DNA of 64,000 bases from Clavelina lepadiformis (Eukaryota > Chordata > Ascidiacea > Aplousobranchia > Clavelinidae). The position numbers were made by a program, and so were the translations under genes. How positions within the stretch are numbered: the stretch's first letter is position 1; every line of letters begins with the position of its first letter. Under the pieces are notes generated by a model. That model had not been told where the DNA came from. It made no database searches and saw only the letters and a program-made list of their open reading frames with translations. The stretch lies in assembly GCF_947623445.1 (NCBI RefSeq), contig NC_135240.1:28334001-28398000 (forward strand), in the 5' to 3' direction. Below are positions 41,101 through 52,009 of the stretch, piece after piece.

Positions 41101-44100
41101 GCACCCTTCAAACTTTGGCCAATCCTGCATTAACTACTATATTGGTGCCGCATACTTGTCATTGATGAGTTCGTAATATTAGGTAGGGATACAAATAATA
41201 ACTCAACTAACATCTTATTAATAAGTTAATCTAGTAATGATCTTTTGTGAAGTTGAACTGTCTTCACCTACCAGCAATTGCCAAGTATTCCTTGCTTTAT
41301 GTCGGATGGTTGTGGATTGTCTTGAAAAACCTTCCATGGCGACGAATGTTCGCCTGTCATTATCTGAATTTATGAATTTGAAAAACATTTAGTACAGAAG
41401 TTGCACAAAGTTATCCTTTATGACGCAACAATCGTCACCTCGCTAGGTCGTAGCCATTGGCAGTTAGACAGAGCCGATGTGCTGGACGGAAAATTTAAAG
41501 AACTTTGATGAGGACGAAATTCATCATCAATAAAATCAATGTTATGCTGCAATAAAATACGCTGATATAAAGAAAGAAAGCGTCCGTGTATAGTAGACCA
41601 GTGTCAGGTTAAAACAAGACGACGGCACTACGATGCATGCAAGGACGTTGTTATCACAAACTGCACCTCACGACAAATTCTCTTGATGTCTTCAACGGTG
41701 CTCATAGCTTCTCTGTAAGCTTCACGACGCTGCTGGTCCATACTTACACTTCCTAGATATCCCTGAGGCTGCAAAGTGCTTTGAAGATTCTAGAAACAGA
41801 TTGTTCCTGTCACAATATCACAGCTTGCTTCAGTGCATTTCACAATCATACAAACAGGAAAGGATTAACACAAGATATCATTACACGCTCACAGACAGAA
41901 GTAACCAAACAGGGAAGACTGACATTTATGATTTTATGCTCAAGCTATTAACATTATACTAATACAATATACATTATGTGTAACATAAATGTATTTATAA
42001 ATATAATTGCATTAGATTTGGCCACTCACACCACCAGAACACAACAGATTCAATGAAACACAAAATGTGTCAATTTATTATCACAGCATCATATTAATAA
42101 AAATGCTTAAATTGAAACTAATTTCCACTCCAATCTAAACGAGCTCCGCAACAAACCTTCATGCAACGTGAAAATAAACACTTACAACAGAGCTTCCTGT
42201 GCTGGGCCCCGGTGAAATGTTTTGAAATAAAAGAGCAGGCTGTGAAGAAGGCGCAGGATCTTAACACAAATTTAATTGAGTGTGCATTAACACATAATAT
42301 AATCATGTTGGGCAAAGCAGACTAGAATAATTAACGTATGTTATTAGGATGATTACAGAAGCAATGACCCATTTCCAACACAACTCTATACACCATTATC
42401 CTAATCATGGTATGGCTTATACACAAATAGAATAAAGAACTCACCTTGAGGCTGCGGCATTCTTGGCAAATCTGCTGCAATAAAACCTTGTGGACAGGCA
42501 GTGTTGCACGCTTCACATGACCTTGAAGTTGCAGGATTGGCGAGGGTGCAGACGGCACATTCCCAGCTTTGTCAAGTTTAAAAACACTTTGTTATATTGC
42601 AATTAAGTCAACGTGAAGACAAATTAAAAGTATGTCCAGTGCAACTGCAACTTGACAACAACAATCATATTGTAAGCTTGTATGTTACTGCACAATTAGC
42701 TACAGAAATTTTTGACAATACAAAGAAGCGTACTCCGGCAGGAAAGCTTTGGACTGAGATTCTAATCTAGATGATGTTCGTGTAGCATCACTCGCTGGCT
42801 GCATGGAAGAAGAGGCATCAGCGCCATGGGTAGGACTGTCGGGAAATCGCGAAGACATGCAAACACTGCAGTGTATAAACTCATGGTGGTTGGTGACTGT
42901 ACATTGAACACACTGCCAACTGGTCTGCATGTCAGGGTCATTTTCTGTTCAAAAATACAAAACATACGTTCCATCTAAAACAAAACTTTTGATAGCTTCT
43001 GCTACTGGCTGGTAAGATCAAATGGTAAAATTAAGATAATATTAATACAGTAGAATTCGCCTATAGTGACACCTGAAGGGACCGCAGAAAAAGTGTCACT
43101 ATAAGCGAAGTGTCACTATAGACGAAGTCAAAGTAAAATGGCCGCAGATGACTACAGTAGAACTCGCATATAACGGACCAGTCGGGACCAGCGAAATTCG
43201 TCCGTTATATATACAAGGTATTTTACATTGTTTTCCTCAAAGGGACTGGAGAATTAGTCGGTTGTATACGGTTATCCGTTATATACGTGTCCATTATATG
43301 CAAGTTCTACTGTACATAGCGATTGTTGAATCAGCTACTTCAGTATGGTACAATACAAAACTATACAATAGGCTACTGTCAGAGCTACTACTTTCTGCAG
43401 CTTTCACGACTTCATATCTTTCCTTCAACGAATACGCTCTTCTCTTTAGTGGCATTGTACAAACTTAGAAATTTGTGCTAGATCGACAAACTATACAATG
43501 ACAATTAACCTGGCTTATGCGGAGAGAACTGAGATCACAACTCACAAAAACAAAAGAAGGGAACTAGCCTAGCAGCCACAGTAGCCTACGCTTTTATTAC
43601 ATCACAATTATGAAGCCTGCTCATGAACCTTTTCTATCATCTTGCTTGCGCATGGATAAAGTATATATTGTTGCATCACAAACTAACGAGTGTCCTTATA
43701 TGGAAATTTTTGAGCCCAAGGGACAGAAATGTGGTGTCACTCTAAGCAAAGTGTTCTTATACACGAAGTCACTATAGGCGAAGTCATTTCTATGCAAAAC
43801 ATATGGTTTTCAAACGGGACTTTGCAACAGGTGTCATTATAGGCGAAGTGTCAATATAGCCAAAGTCACTATAGGCGAATTCTACTGTATAGAAAAATTG
43901 ATCAAAATATCACCAAGTCGTCAATGATCAAACCTGTGCCAAAATGGTCATCGACAAGAATAATTTCTTCTTCATTGCCACCATTTGATGTTGCACCGTT
44001 GACTTCACTTTGTGCTATGGAGTTGTTGTGCAAGTCTTGGTGGCTGGGAGATATTTGCTCAGGGTCCGGCTGCATACTTGAGAAGAATCTGCTATGATTC

Positions 44101-44735
44101 ATTTCAGAAAAAGTTCCGACAGAATGCTCATTCAAACTGTTATTCTGTTGATTCGATGATGTCATCATTCTTGTTCCATAGAGATCATCGTCACTGTCGG
44201 TGTCGACAGAGACTTGGCCGATTCGTTCCATTATTGTCTGGTTGCTGAGGTCTGATGTGTTGGCTGAAGTTGATGAAGTATTAATTTCTTCAGTATTTTG
44301 ACCAATGCTGTTGTTTATGTTCATATTCTGCGAGGGACAGTCCGTGAAGGGCACGTTGTTGTCATTCGGCAACGAAGGTACCGGCATATCGAGCAGAGAA
44401 GTTTCGTTCTCCGTTCTTTTTCTCCTACTTCCACCACTTGGTGGTGTGTTTTGCAATGAATGAGACATATTGTTTCTTCCGTTCCATTGAAAATTGTTGT
44501 CGGGAGTAGATGAGGCAGCAAAGTCTCCACTGGGATTATCTTCGAAAGAAATCAAGTTGCCGACCGTCTGTTCATTTTGCGAAGACATCGATACTTGGCC
44601 AACCTCAGGCATGGGTAGAGCGGGTATTGTGGGGTAGGTGAAAACCTTTGGGGCTTCACACACCAAACATCTGTTTTGAACATTTGGATTTAGAAAAGTA
44701 CATTTTGAGCATTCCCATTCGCCAGCAGCATTCAT
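38181..44735 (-). CDS. CAPN15: Calpain-15 (small optic lobes protein)
   Basis: This is a SOL-type calpain, a cytosolic cysteine protease with N-terminal RanBP2-type zinc fingers. Seventeen exons give about 1,040 aa (human 1,086). Exon 44735 down to about 43934 or 43914 starts [18 protein letters not shown], the first finger, followed by a long Ser/Asn-rich linker. Two more fingers are [18 protein letters not shown] (42944-42734) and [20 protein letters not shown] (42566-42445). The protease core has the catalytic Cys in GILGNCW (41363-41272), His in [11 protein letters not shown] (40236-40029) and Asn in [13 protein letters not shown] (39891-39733). The SOL homology domain ends the protein ([20 protein letters not shown], then HKPRPL). 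Only three of the five vertebrate fingers were found. A transposon sits in the first intron next to the donor. Confidence 0.95.
43048..43887. mobile_element. Composite pogo/Tc1-like non-autonomous element, copy 2
   Basis: It has the same ends as the element at 8002-8673 (CAGTAGAATTCGCCTATAG and its complement), with TA on both sides, and is nearly identical over most of its length. It contains the same nested MITE at 43155-43312, plus about 150 bp (roughly 43328-43475) missing from copy 1. It lies in the first CAPN15 intron and ends 26-46 bp from the splice donor. Confidence 0.87.
43155..43312. mobile_element. Nested pogo-like MITE inside copy 2
   Basis: The ends CAGTAGAACTCGCATATAAC and TATGCAAGTTCTACTG are inverted and flanked by TA on both sides. 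It is 158 bp without coding capacity. Its position within the host element matches that in the copy at 8002-8673. Confidence 0.8.
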
Positions 44736-45347
44736 TTTTGCTCAAAAATCCGTTTTAAAATTTTCTTACAAAATTTCTTCTACAACTTATGAAACAATTT
44801 TCTACGCAGATCTTGAACCTTATAGCACAGGCTGAAGAAGAGAAACATGAAGGTTTATGATTGGGATTATTTCTAATACTTCCAAAGTTATATACATCAG
44901 CAAACTAGCAATGGTTTGCAGCAAGATTACTTTACTGTTAAATATTACAGAATAGTGTTAACATACATCCATAGACCAGGTTGGCTTCGAATGACAATGT
45001 ATAAAGACATTTAATTACTTTTAGCTAAATTGTCAATATTGCCTGTTAGTTATCAACACATCGTGCATGTTGGTGACTAACGTCTTGCGTCTTTTTGTCA
45101 TGTCTTTGCACGAAAACATAATCATGAGAACACAATCAATTATGATGTAACCATGTGGTGTTGCACAACAAATCATGTTTAATTTAAACTTTCACAATTG
45201 GTGAAATATTCAAGGACCAGACCATAAGTTCGCCGTTTACAAATCCCCGAAACAACACGTCTTAAAATCACATTCAATGCAGCCCAATTACAACAATAAC
45301 GTGGCACTATACCTGATAATATCGAACACAAGATGCATTTAATTCCA
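44736..45347. other. CAPN15 upstream region
   Basis: No gene seen. It holds the CAPN15 promoter and 5' UTR. Confidence 0.4.
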
Positions 45348-45715
45348 TCCAGACACACAGGTCGGTTCCATCTTGATGGTGACACAACGCTTATGTCCTG
45401 CCAAACTATCAGCCCAACTTTTGTTTTTTATTAAATGTGTTTAAATTACGTGTTTTTGTGTTAAATTATGTTTTAATAATGTGTTTATAATTTGGGATTG
45501 GTGGCCGTGCTGACGCTAATATCTTTTTTACATTCTCTGATTGGTCTGTAATGCATGTTTTTGCCCTCGAGGCCTTATTACATTTTTCCTGTTTAATAGT
45601 GGAAATTATTGTCTAATGCTACGAATATGTTTGCGACCACCTGCGTCAGCACAACTTTTTTCGTCCCCATGTTGAAGACGAAAAATAAAGTAAATGAATG
45701 AATAAAAATGTAATT
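45348..45715 (+). repeat. Interspersed repeat, uninterrupted relative of the 34.3-36.4 kb copy
   Basis: In reverse orientation to the copy at 34340-36447. It shares the blocks GTCGGTTCCATCTTGATGG, TTGGGATTGGTGGCCG and GCCCTCGAGGCCTTATTACA, and an AAATAAAGTAAATGAATGAA tail. At the place where the other copy holds a piggyBac, this one reads straight through TTTAAA with a single TTAA, so it is the empty-site form. Confidence 0.7.
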
Positions 45716-47551
45716 GTGAGCCTGCTGTTGAGACTTTCAGGCTAGACATGACTTCTTATAGACCCTTTACGAGTTATGGAAGCCATTTTTTAAACGGCAA
45801 GATTTATTCAATTGTTTATACAATGGAAAGCATTAACCCATTTTGAATCTTTTCAAATTTTTTTGAAAGTGATCCAGGCATCGGATTTTAAATATTTCAC
45901 TACAGCGAGCCGCATACGAATTACTTTACACGATAAAACAATAATGGGAAAAATTTTTCTCACTTGTTTTTTACCGTGGTTTGAATCCTATACGCACTGG
46001 ATTTGTTCGATATGACGTCATGGTACGTGGTCAAAAAATTAAGAATCATTGGGTCTAGGCTAGTATACAAGCACACAGCCACAAGATGCCTTTATACACT
46101 AGACCCCAGCTACATAAACTATGTCGTCATCTGGTTGTGCACTTGTGTACCAGACCTGAATTATTTCCTCATAATTGCTTTTCTAGTTATTACCTCATAA
46201 TTCCTTCGCACTCAGACCTTCAAGTCGGAGAGAAATACAGGGAGACACTTGTTCTGTCATTTAAGGCCACAATTTACCCAAAGTAAATTCACAAAGACAT
46301 CCGCGGTTAGCCAAATCACCCAACTTAGTCAACACCTTCAAAAAAACTTGGGAGGCATTCTTTCCACGGTGATTTCCCCGGGCTAGTTTCAAAGCAGAAA
46401 GTTTTTGTATAAGAAAAAGCTGCAAACTGGAAAAACATTAACCGCCAGTAGCAAGTGACAAAAATGGTTATTATTGAAATTTTTCAATACTACCAATGCA
46501 TCAAAATAAAACTTGAGTTGAACGAATTTTTGTATAATGTGACCATTTTACGGCGACATCGCTATGAGTCATTACCCTACAAGTGGTTCGATGAAGCGTA
46601 TCCTTCCTGTTCAACTCAACTTGCTATGGTGAGTCGCTACTTTCTTGCTAACAGCTCACTACGGTTGTGTTGCTCGCCGCCTTACGCGCAAAGATTGCTG
46701 TAAGTTGAAGGCAAACTGCAGTTTTTTAAAACTTGATTACTGCGTGGTAAGTTGATTATTTCAAATTCATAGTTGATAGGTAGTTAGAGGCTTCACTACG
46801 GCGTACACCGTAAAAACAGGCTCTTAAAACAGCTGCTGCGAAACAGGTTTGCAACTTACATAGCTTGCAAGTTATCGCATCTGGACAAAGTTTCTGGCTA
46901 AAATGTGTATTCATTTAATTAAATAACTAAACTCGTTATTTTTCATTTTTCTCGTGCGGTAATTTAAAGGCGTTGACAACAAAAAGTCGAAATCATTGCC
47001 ACCATTGATTTTCTTGCAGGCTTGCAGAAGAACTTGGAACTGAATGTAGTGAAACTCGTAGACTTATCCTAAATGTAATTGTTGATTACGCGTTATTGAC
47101 TGAAAGACACGAAGTAGGTCTTCGTGAATAACACTCAATGTAAAATGGATTCTGTATAACTGGCAAAGCTTAACCCTAATGCATGTAAGAAGGTAGGAAG
47201 AAATATCCCAAGTACGTGCTGAAGAAGGCTTTAAAGAAAGATTAGCACCGCCAAAAAGTTGCTTGAAAAATGCTGTGAAATGCATGGCAGTATGTGAGGC
47301 TGGACGATGCGCCCATTTCTACTCGCCATAGGTTGTGTTTACCAGCCCTTTGGCTATAATTTGCAAATATATGTGATGTATAGGTAGTATCACTAAGGTA
47401 CTGTCTCATATGCTTTATGATTGAGACGTGACTTCGCTCACGCCGCTTTGAAACACAAATTGGCGACAATATTAAATGTCACTTTGAGTGCGCATATCCG
47501 TCCAAGCTAGCAAACTTCTTCATATTTGCGTAGATTGCTCTTTATAGTTTG
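45716..47551. other. Region upstream of PCYOX1, no gene seen
   Basis: Apart from the short inverted-repeat element at 46064-46150 nothing can be supported. ORFs are short and unlike any family I know. The right end must contain the PCYOX1 promoter. Confidence 0.4.
46064..46150. mobile_element. Short inverted-repeat element, copy B
   Basis: It reads GTATACAAGCACACAGCCAC at the left and GTTGTGCACTTGTGTAC at the right, inverted and imperfect. It is related, in opposite orientation, to 27791-27886. About 87 bp, non-coding. Confidence 0.5.
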
Positions 47552-50500
47552 ATGATGATTGGGAAATGGTTTAAGCTGAAATCGACAAAGGTTGGCGTCA
47601 TCTCCTTGCTTCTGATTGGCGCTGGCTTCACGCGTTTTAGTGAGGCAGGTAGCACCGATGACGTTGATCTGAAAAGTACAAGTTTCATCGCGTCGCTTAA
47701 AAATGACGCAAGAATGAAAGCGCGGCGACCTCCGCAAAGAGTGGGTGAGGGTTTTTATCAGAATTCTACGTCACCAATGTCAATTCTCGTACAAGGTTGA
47801 ATTTACCCCGAGATTTACGTTGGTTTAAGCTTTGACGTGAATTGAGGATGGATTCAGCTTCTGGTTAAGACCAGATGACGTCTAAAATATAATAAACATC
47901 TTAAGACTTCAGTTTTAAATTGATTTCAATCTGACTTCACTCTTTCCAGCCGTGGTGGGCGGAGGTATCGGTGGTTCATCGGCGACTTATTTCTTACGTC
48001 ATTTATTTGGAAATGACGTCAAAGTGGATTTGTTTGAGCCGAGCGGAAGGTTATGTGGTCGCGTAGCAACGGTTGACGTAGCAGGGCGCAGTTACGAAAG
48101 TGGAGGAAGTGTTATTCACGACAAAAACTTCTACGCGAAGGCCATCGCGAAGAATTTTGGTAACAAATAATAAATTCCCTTCCAACTATTAAATAACTGA
48201 TTCAACTTTCTCGCTTTTCCTGACCGATATATGCTCTTCGCTGCCTCTGGTGGATTGATAATTTTATTACCAGGGCTGAAGGAAGTGAATGACGACACCG
48301 GAAATGGAAGATTAGGATTCTTTGATGGGGAGGAGTACGTGCTTGAAACGAGTCCCTGGTATCTTATCACTCTTTTCCGGATGTTGTGGGCTTTTGGACT
48401 TGACCTGTTCCGCTTGAAATCGGTTGAGAGCGAATTCATGAACAAGTTTATCGGGTGATGTCTTAATAGTTACCTTGTAGTTTTAAATACAGACGAATTC
48501 AGTTAATTTTATGGTTCCACGACATATGGCCGCGGGAAAATGACCGCGAACAAACTCACCGGGGACAACTGAACGTGACGTAAGTTGACCGCGAACAAAC
48601 TGACTGTGATGTAAATTGACCGCGAACAAACTAACCGGGAACAGACTTACCGGAATGAAAATTGACCGGGAGGTAAATTGACCGTGGGAGTCCTGACGTA
48701 CAGCTTCAATCTGACAATTTACTTAACTAAAGTGTCCATTGTTATTGCAATGAGTCCATTGTTACTACATGAGATAGGCTACAACGCATTGTTTCATAAT
48801 CTCATCAAACAACTCGTCTAGACCGGGAAAATGCATGTAACAATAGGAAATCTATGAATAAAGGTGAAAAACCCGTAGGGTCACCCTACACCCTACAAGG
48901 GGCCAAAAAACTCTACGAGTGGCAACCTTGACTGCAATACACATACTAAATTACTAAATTGGATAGTGACTAGATAGCGACTAGAATACTAGATAGTGAA
49001 TTAGAATTTTGACCTTTTGACGGCCAATTTGTCGCCGGTTAATTTGATCGCCGGCCAATTTATCGACGGTTAATTTCATCGCCGGCCAGTTTACGTCACG
49101 GTTAATTTGATCGCCGGCCAATTTGTTGCCGGTCAGTTGTCCACTACCAGTTGTCGCCGGTGAGTTTGTTCACGGCCATATGTCGTGATCCCAATTTTAT
49201 ACCGTATAATGGCACAATGATTAAGTCCCAAACCATAGCCAACCATTTGTTAAGACAATACTGCGATTTATCACATAATCCGGTTAAATGCATAGAAACA
49301 AAATCGGTTTAACCGAAACCTTTATCGCTGATTCAAGTGACAGAAACAATTGAAGTAAATCTTGAACTCGCATATTTGCATCAGCATCTACAATCTTCAC
49401 AAACAAGGACAAAGTTTTTCTTCAGTCAAAGACCTTCTGCATGCGACTGGCGGAGATACCTTTGTAAACTCCACGGAGGTAAGTTGGAGCAAATGCAACT
49501 CGCACTAAAATAGTAATTTTTAGCGGTTCCTTGCAGGACCCGGTCATAAACATCTAATATAACGCAGATAACGTCATGCGAGTTGTTCAGGGAAAAGGGC
49601 ATCGGAGACAGAATGATTGATTGGTTGGTCAACGGTGGATTGAGAGCGAACTATGGACAGGATTGTCACGTCAACGGCTTTGTCGGTAAGTGACGTATGA
49701 ATGACGTCATTGGCTCATAGTACTTGATAACTTCCAGATTTTCCGCTAGGTTGCGTTTCGATGGCCGGAATACAAAGTACTTTATGGGCGGTAGATGGCG
49801 GTAACAAGCAGTTGTGTGAAAAACTTGTGGAAAGTTCAAAATGTAACGTTTTGTCTGAAAGAGTTACCACGGTGAGAAAAACTTCAAGTGGTCGCTTCAG
49901 CGTTGACACTGAAAACACAACAAACAGGTTTGTCGAGTCGCTTTCATCAACTTCCTTTTCCACTTCAAATCAACGTCTAGCTTATGACGTAGAATATTGT
50001 CTTCAACGTCAGATTCTACGATTTAGTAGTCATAGCGACGCCGATCAACCGTGACAAGTCAAAGATTGACGTCAGCGGGGCTTGCGGGGAGGGGGTGGCG
50101 GTCCCATCAGCGACAGAAGATAAAAGACATTACCGGTAGGTCAGCTAAAGTGTTGAGTGTTACGTCGAGGTGAAGCTCACACTCACACTGTCATCGCAGT
50201 CGGACTGTGGCCACGTTTGTGAAGGGAAAACTCAACCGAACTCTTTTCAACTGCGATTCTCTGCAATCCTGCCCAGAATCTTCCCTCATGACGAATGGAA
50301 ATTTATTTTACCGGTAGGTGGCGTTGTGGTTACGGTGAGGCTTAACTCTTTGATCATCGTCCAGATTATTTCTCATCTTTTTGGAAGTTGAATTTTTTCA
50401 TTTTGTTTCAGATAAATTTTTTACATCATCGCATCTTTCAAACTTTTGTCTTCTTTATCTTTAATTTCCATCTCAAGCCAGTTTTGAATGGATTTTTCAT

Positions 50501-51070
50501 CGGTCAACCTTTCTTCGATTTCTGCGTTTCACAAATTGTGGTTGAAAAACTTTTTTATCCCACGTTACCCCGGATCAATAAAACCCGATGCTTTCATTTT
50601 CAGGAGCGTGGGACTTCATGTGCCCGTTAACTTCGACCTCAAGAAGGGAGATACGATAGAGACAGGAGTCTACAAAGTATTTTCAACATCTTCGCTCAGC
50701 AATGAGCAGATTGCAACCTTGTTTGAAGGTCATAGCGAGGTCAAAGAAGTCGATTGGTTCGCTTACCCCCAATATCAGTGAGTGACGTCATTTGCACAAA
50801 ATCGCCTGATTTCTGTTCAAACTGTGTAAGATTTTGTCGGCAGTGACTTTTGTTTGTTCCAGGCCACCTGATCGTTTGGAGACATTCGTTCTAAACAGGG
50901 AAGGTCTTTATTACGTCAGCCCCGTCGAATGGGCGGCGAGCGCGATTGAAATGTCTCTCATATCGGCCAAGAATGTTGCGCTCCTCGCCTTTAATAATTG
51001 GTATGGAATTGAAGAAAATATTTATGCGCGCGGAAAAAATCAAAAAAGCAAAGATAAATCAGAACTTTAA
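47552..51070 (+). CDS. PCYOX1: Prenylcysteine oxidase-like FAD enzyme
   Basis: Prenylcysteine lyase/oxidase breaks down prenylcysteines from degraded prenylated proteins in the lysosome, giving cysteine, an isoprenoid aldehyde and peroxide. Ten exons: 47552-47744, 47950-48159, 48274-48454, 49385-49478, 49583-49685, 49750-49927, 50013-50135, 50200-50313, 50604-50777, 50863-51070. They total 1,578 nt, so 525 aa (human 505). A signal peptide (STKVGVISLLLIGAGFTRFS) precedes the FAD dinucleotide motif AVVGGGIGGSSATYFLRH. Family blocks YESGGSVIH, STLWAVDGGNKQLCEKL, FYDLVVIATPINR and YYVSPVEWAASAIEMSLIS follow in the usual order. The 930-bp third intron carries a transposon-like element. Exons 4 and 7 have weak acceptors but keep phase. 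Confidence 0.93.
48518..49187. mobile_element. Inverted-repeat element with subterminal repeats in a PCYOX1 intron
   Basis: The ends CACGACATATGGCCG and CGGCCATATGTCGTG are perfect inverted repeats. Inside the left end, TGACCGCGAACAAACT recurs three to four times at about 30-bp spacing. Inside the right end, GATCGCCGGCCAATTT-like units recur five to six times. The centre (48720-49010) is unrelated AT-rich sequence. There is no ORF and no clear target duplication. Confidence 0.75.
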
Positions 51071-51298
51071 TGGAGTAACACCATCTTATAGTTTCCAAAT
51101 AATTAAGAAACGTTCTGAAATTTTTTGCCTGGACCGAAACTCTATTGGAAACCACGTGAACAACACTTTACATTTTACAACAACAAGTAGTTGCGTGCAA
51201 AGACAATCATCGTATATTGTTGCTATTAACTGCAGTTATACTGATGCGTTTGTTGCAGCCCGCCAATGAATCATATGATTGGAGATTTGATTTCTTTA

Positions 51299-51304
51299 AA
51301 TAAA
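51299..51304 (+). terminator. Poly(A) signal of PCYOX1
   Basis: AATAAA lies 229 bp after the PCYOX1 stop. From here to 52009 no gene is visible; a run of short ORFs overlaps in all frames without support. This is the convergent gap to the first phosphodiesterase gene. Confidence 0.6.
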
Positions 51305-52009
51305 ATTTCGATTCATTGTAAAATCTGAAATTTGCATTTTAACCAAAACTTGAAACCATGAAACAATTTCAGCTTTTCTGTATAAAACCAATGTTTCGTC
51401 ATTACACGTCAATCAGCGTTTGAATGATATCGATTCTGCCTTATGTGACGTCATCGTGATGCGTCAAAGTTTAGAGCGTTCTCAGATGAATCCGGAATTG
51501 GTTTAAAGTGAGTTGACCTTGATCTTGGTCCATGAACTTGGGCCAGAATCCCGATAATCTGCTGCGTTCTGTTGTTCCTTTGAAATGGCGGGAGTCCAAG
51601 TGCGTGACGGTGCAGACTTGATGCATGACAAGGATTGTTGAGTAGCAAGAGAGAGGTCTTTGCGTCTCACTTTAACACAATTTTCCTGTTTTTTCTCCAC
51701 AATTAACACTCTCTGGTAAATTTTAATAACGACCCGATGACACAACGAGCTCCGAATATTTTCATTGGTTGTGGTGATGTGAAATTTTATAAAAATTATC
51801 TTTCAACAGGAAATGGTGACGATCAAACAAACGAGTCTGACGGCGACCTCAGGCCTGATATAATGGTAAAAGAATTAAAAAAAACTCATTAAACAGTTAA
51901 TTAAGGGCACATCAATACTGGACTATAGAGAAGTTACTTGTCGAGCAAAGATAGGTGAGCACTATCAAAAGTTTTCATGATAAAACCAGATGAAGAGATG
52001 AGTGAAATT

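Noticed and set aside
43148-43468. 106-aa ORF beginning [13 protein letters not shown]
   Set aside because: It lies wholly inside the non-coding composite transposon, begins outside the nested MITE and crosses its boundaries.
46455-46703. 82-aa plus-strand ORF
   Set aside because: AT-rich, no splice context, no family resemblance.
50488-50603. 5' extension of the PCYOX1 exon beginning MDFSSVNLSS
   Set aside because: No acceptor precedes it in this frame, and splicing at 50604 restores the family pattern directly (LFYR/SVGLHVP).
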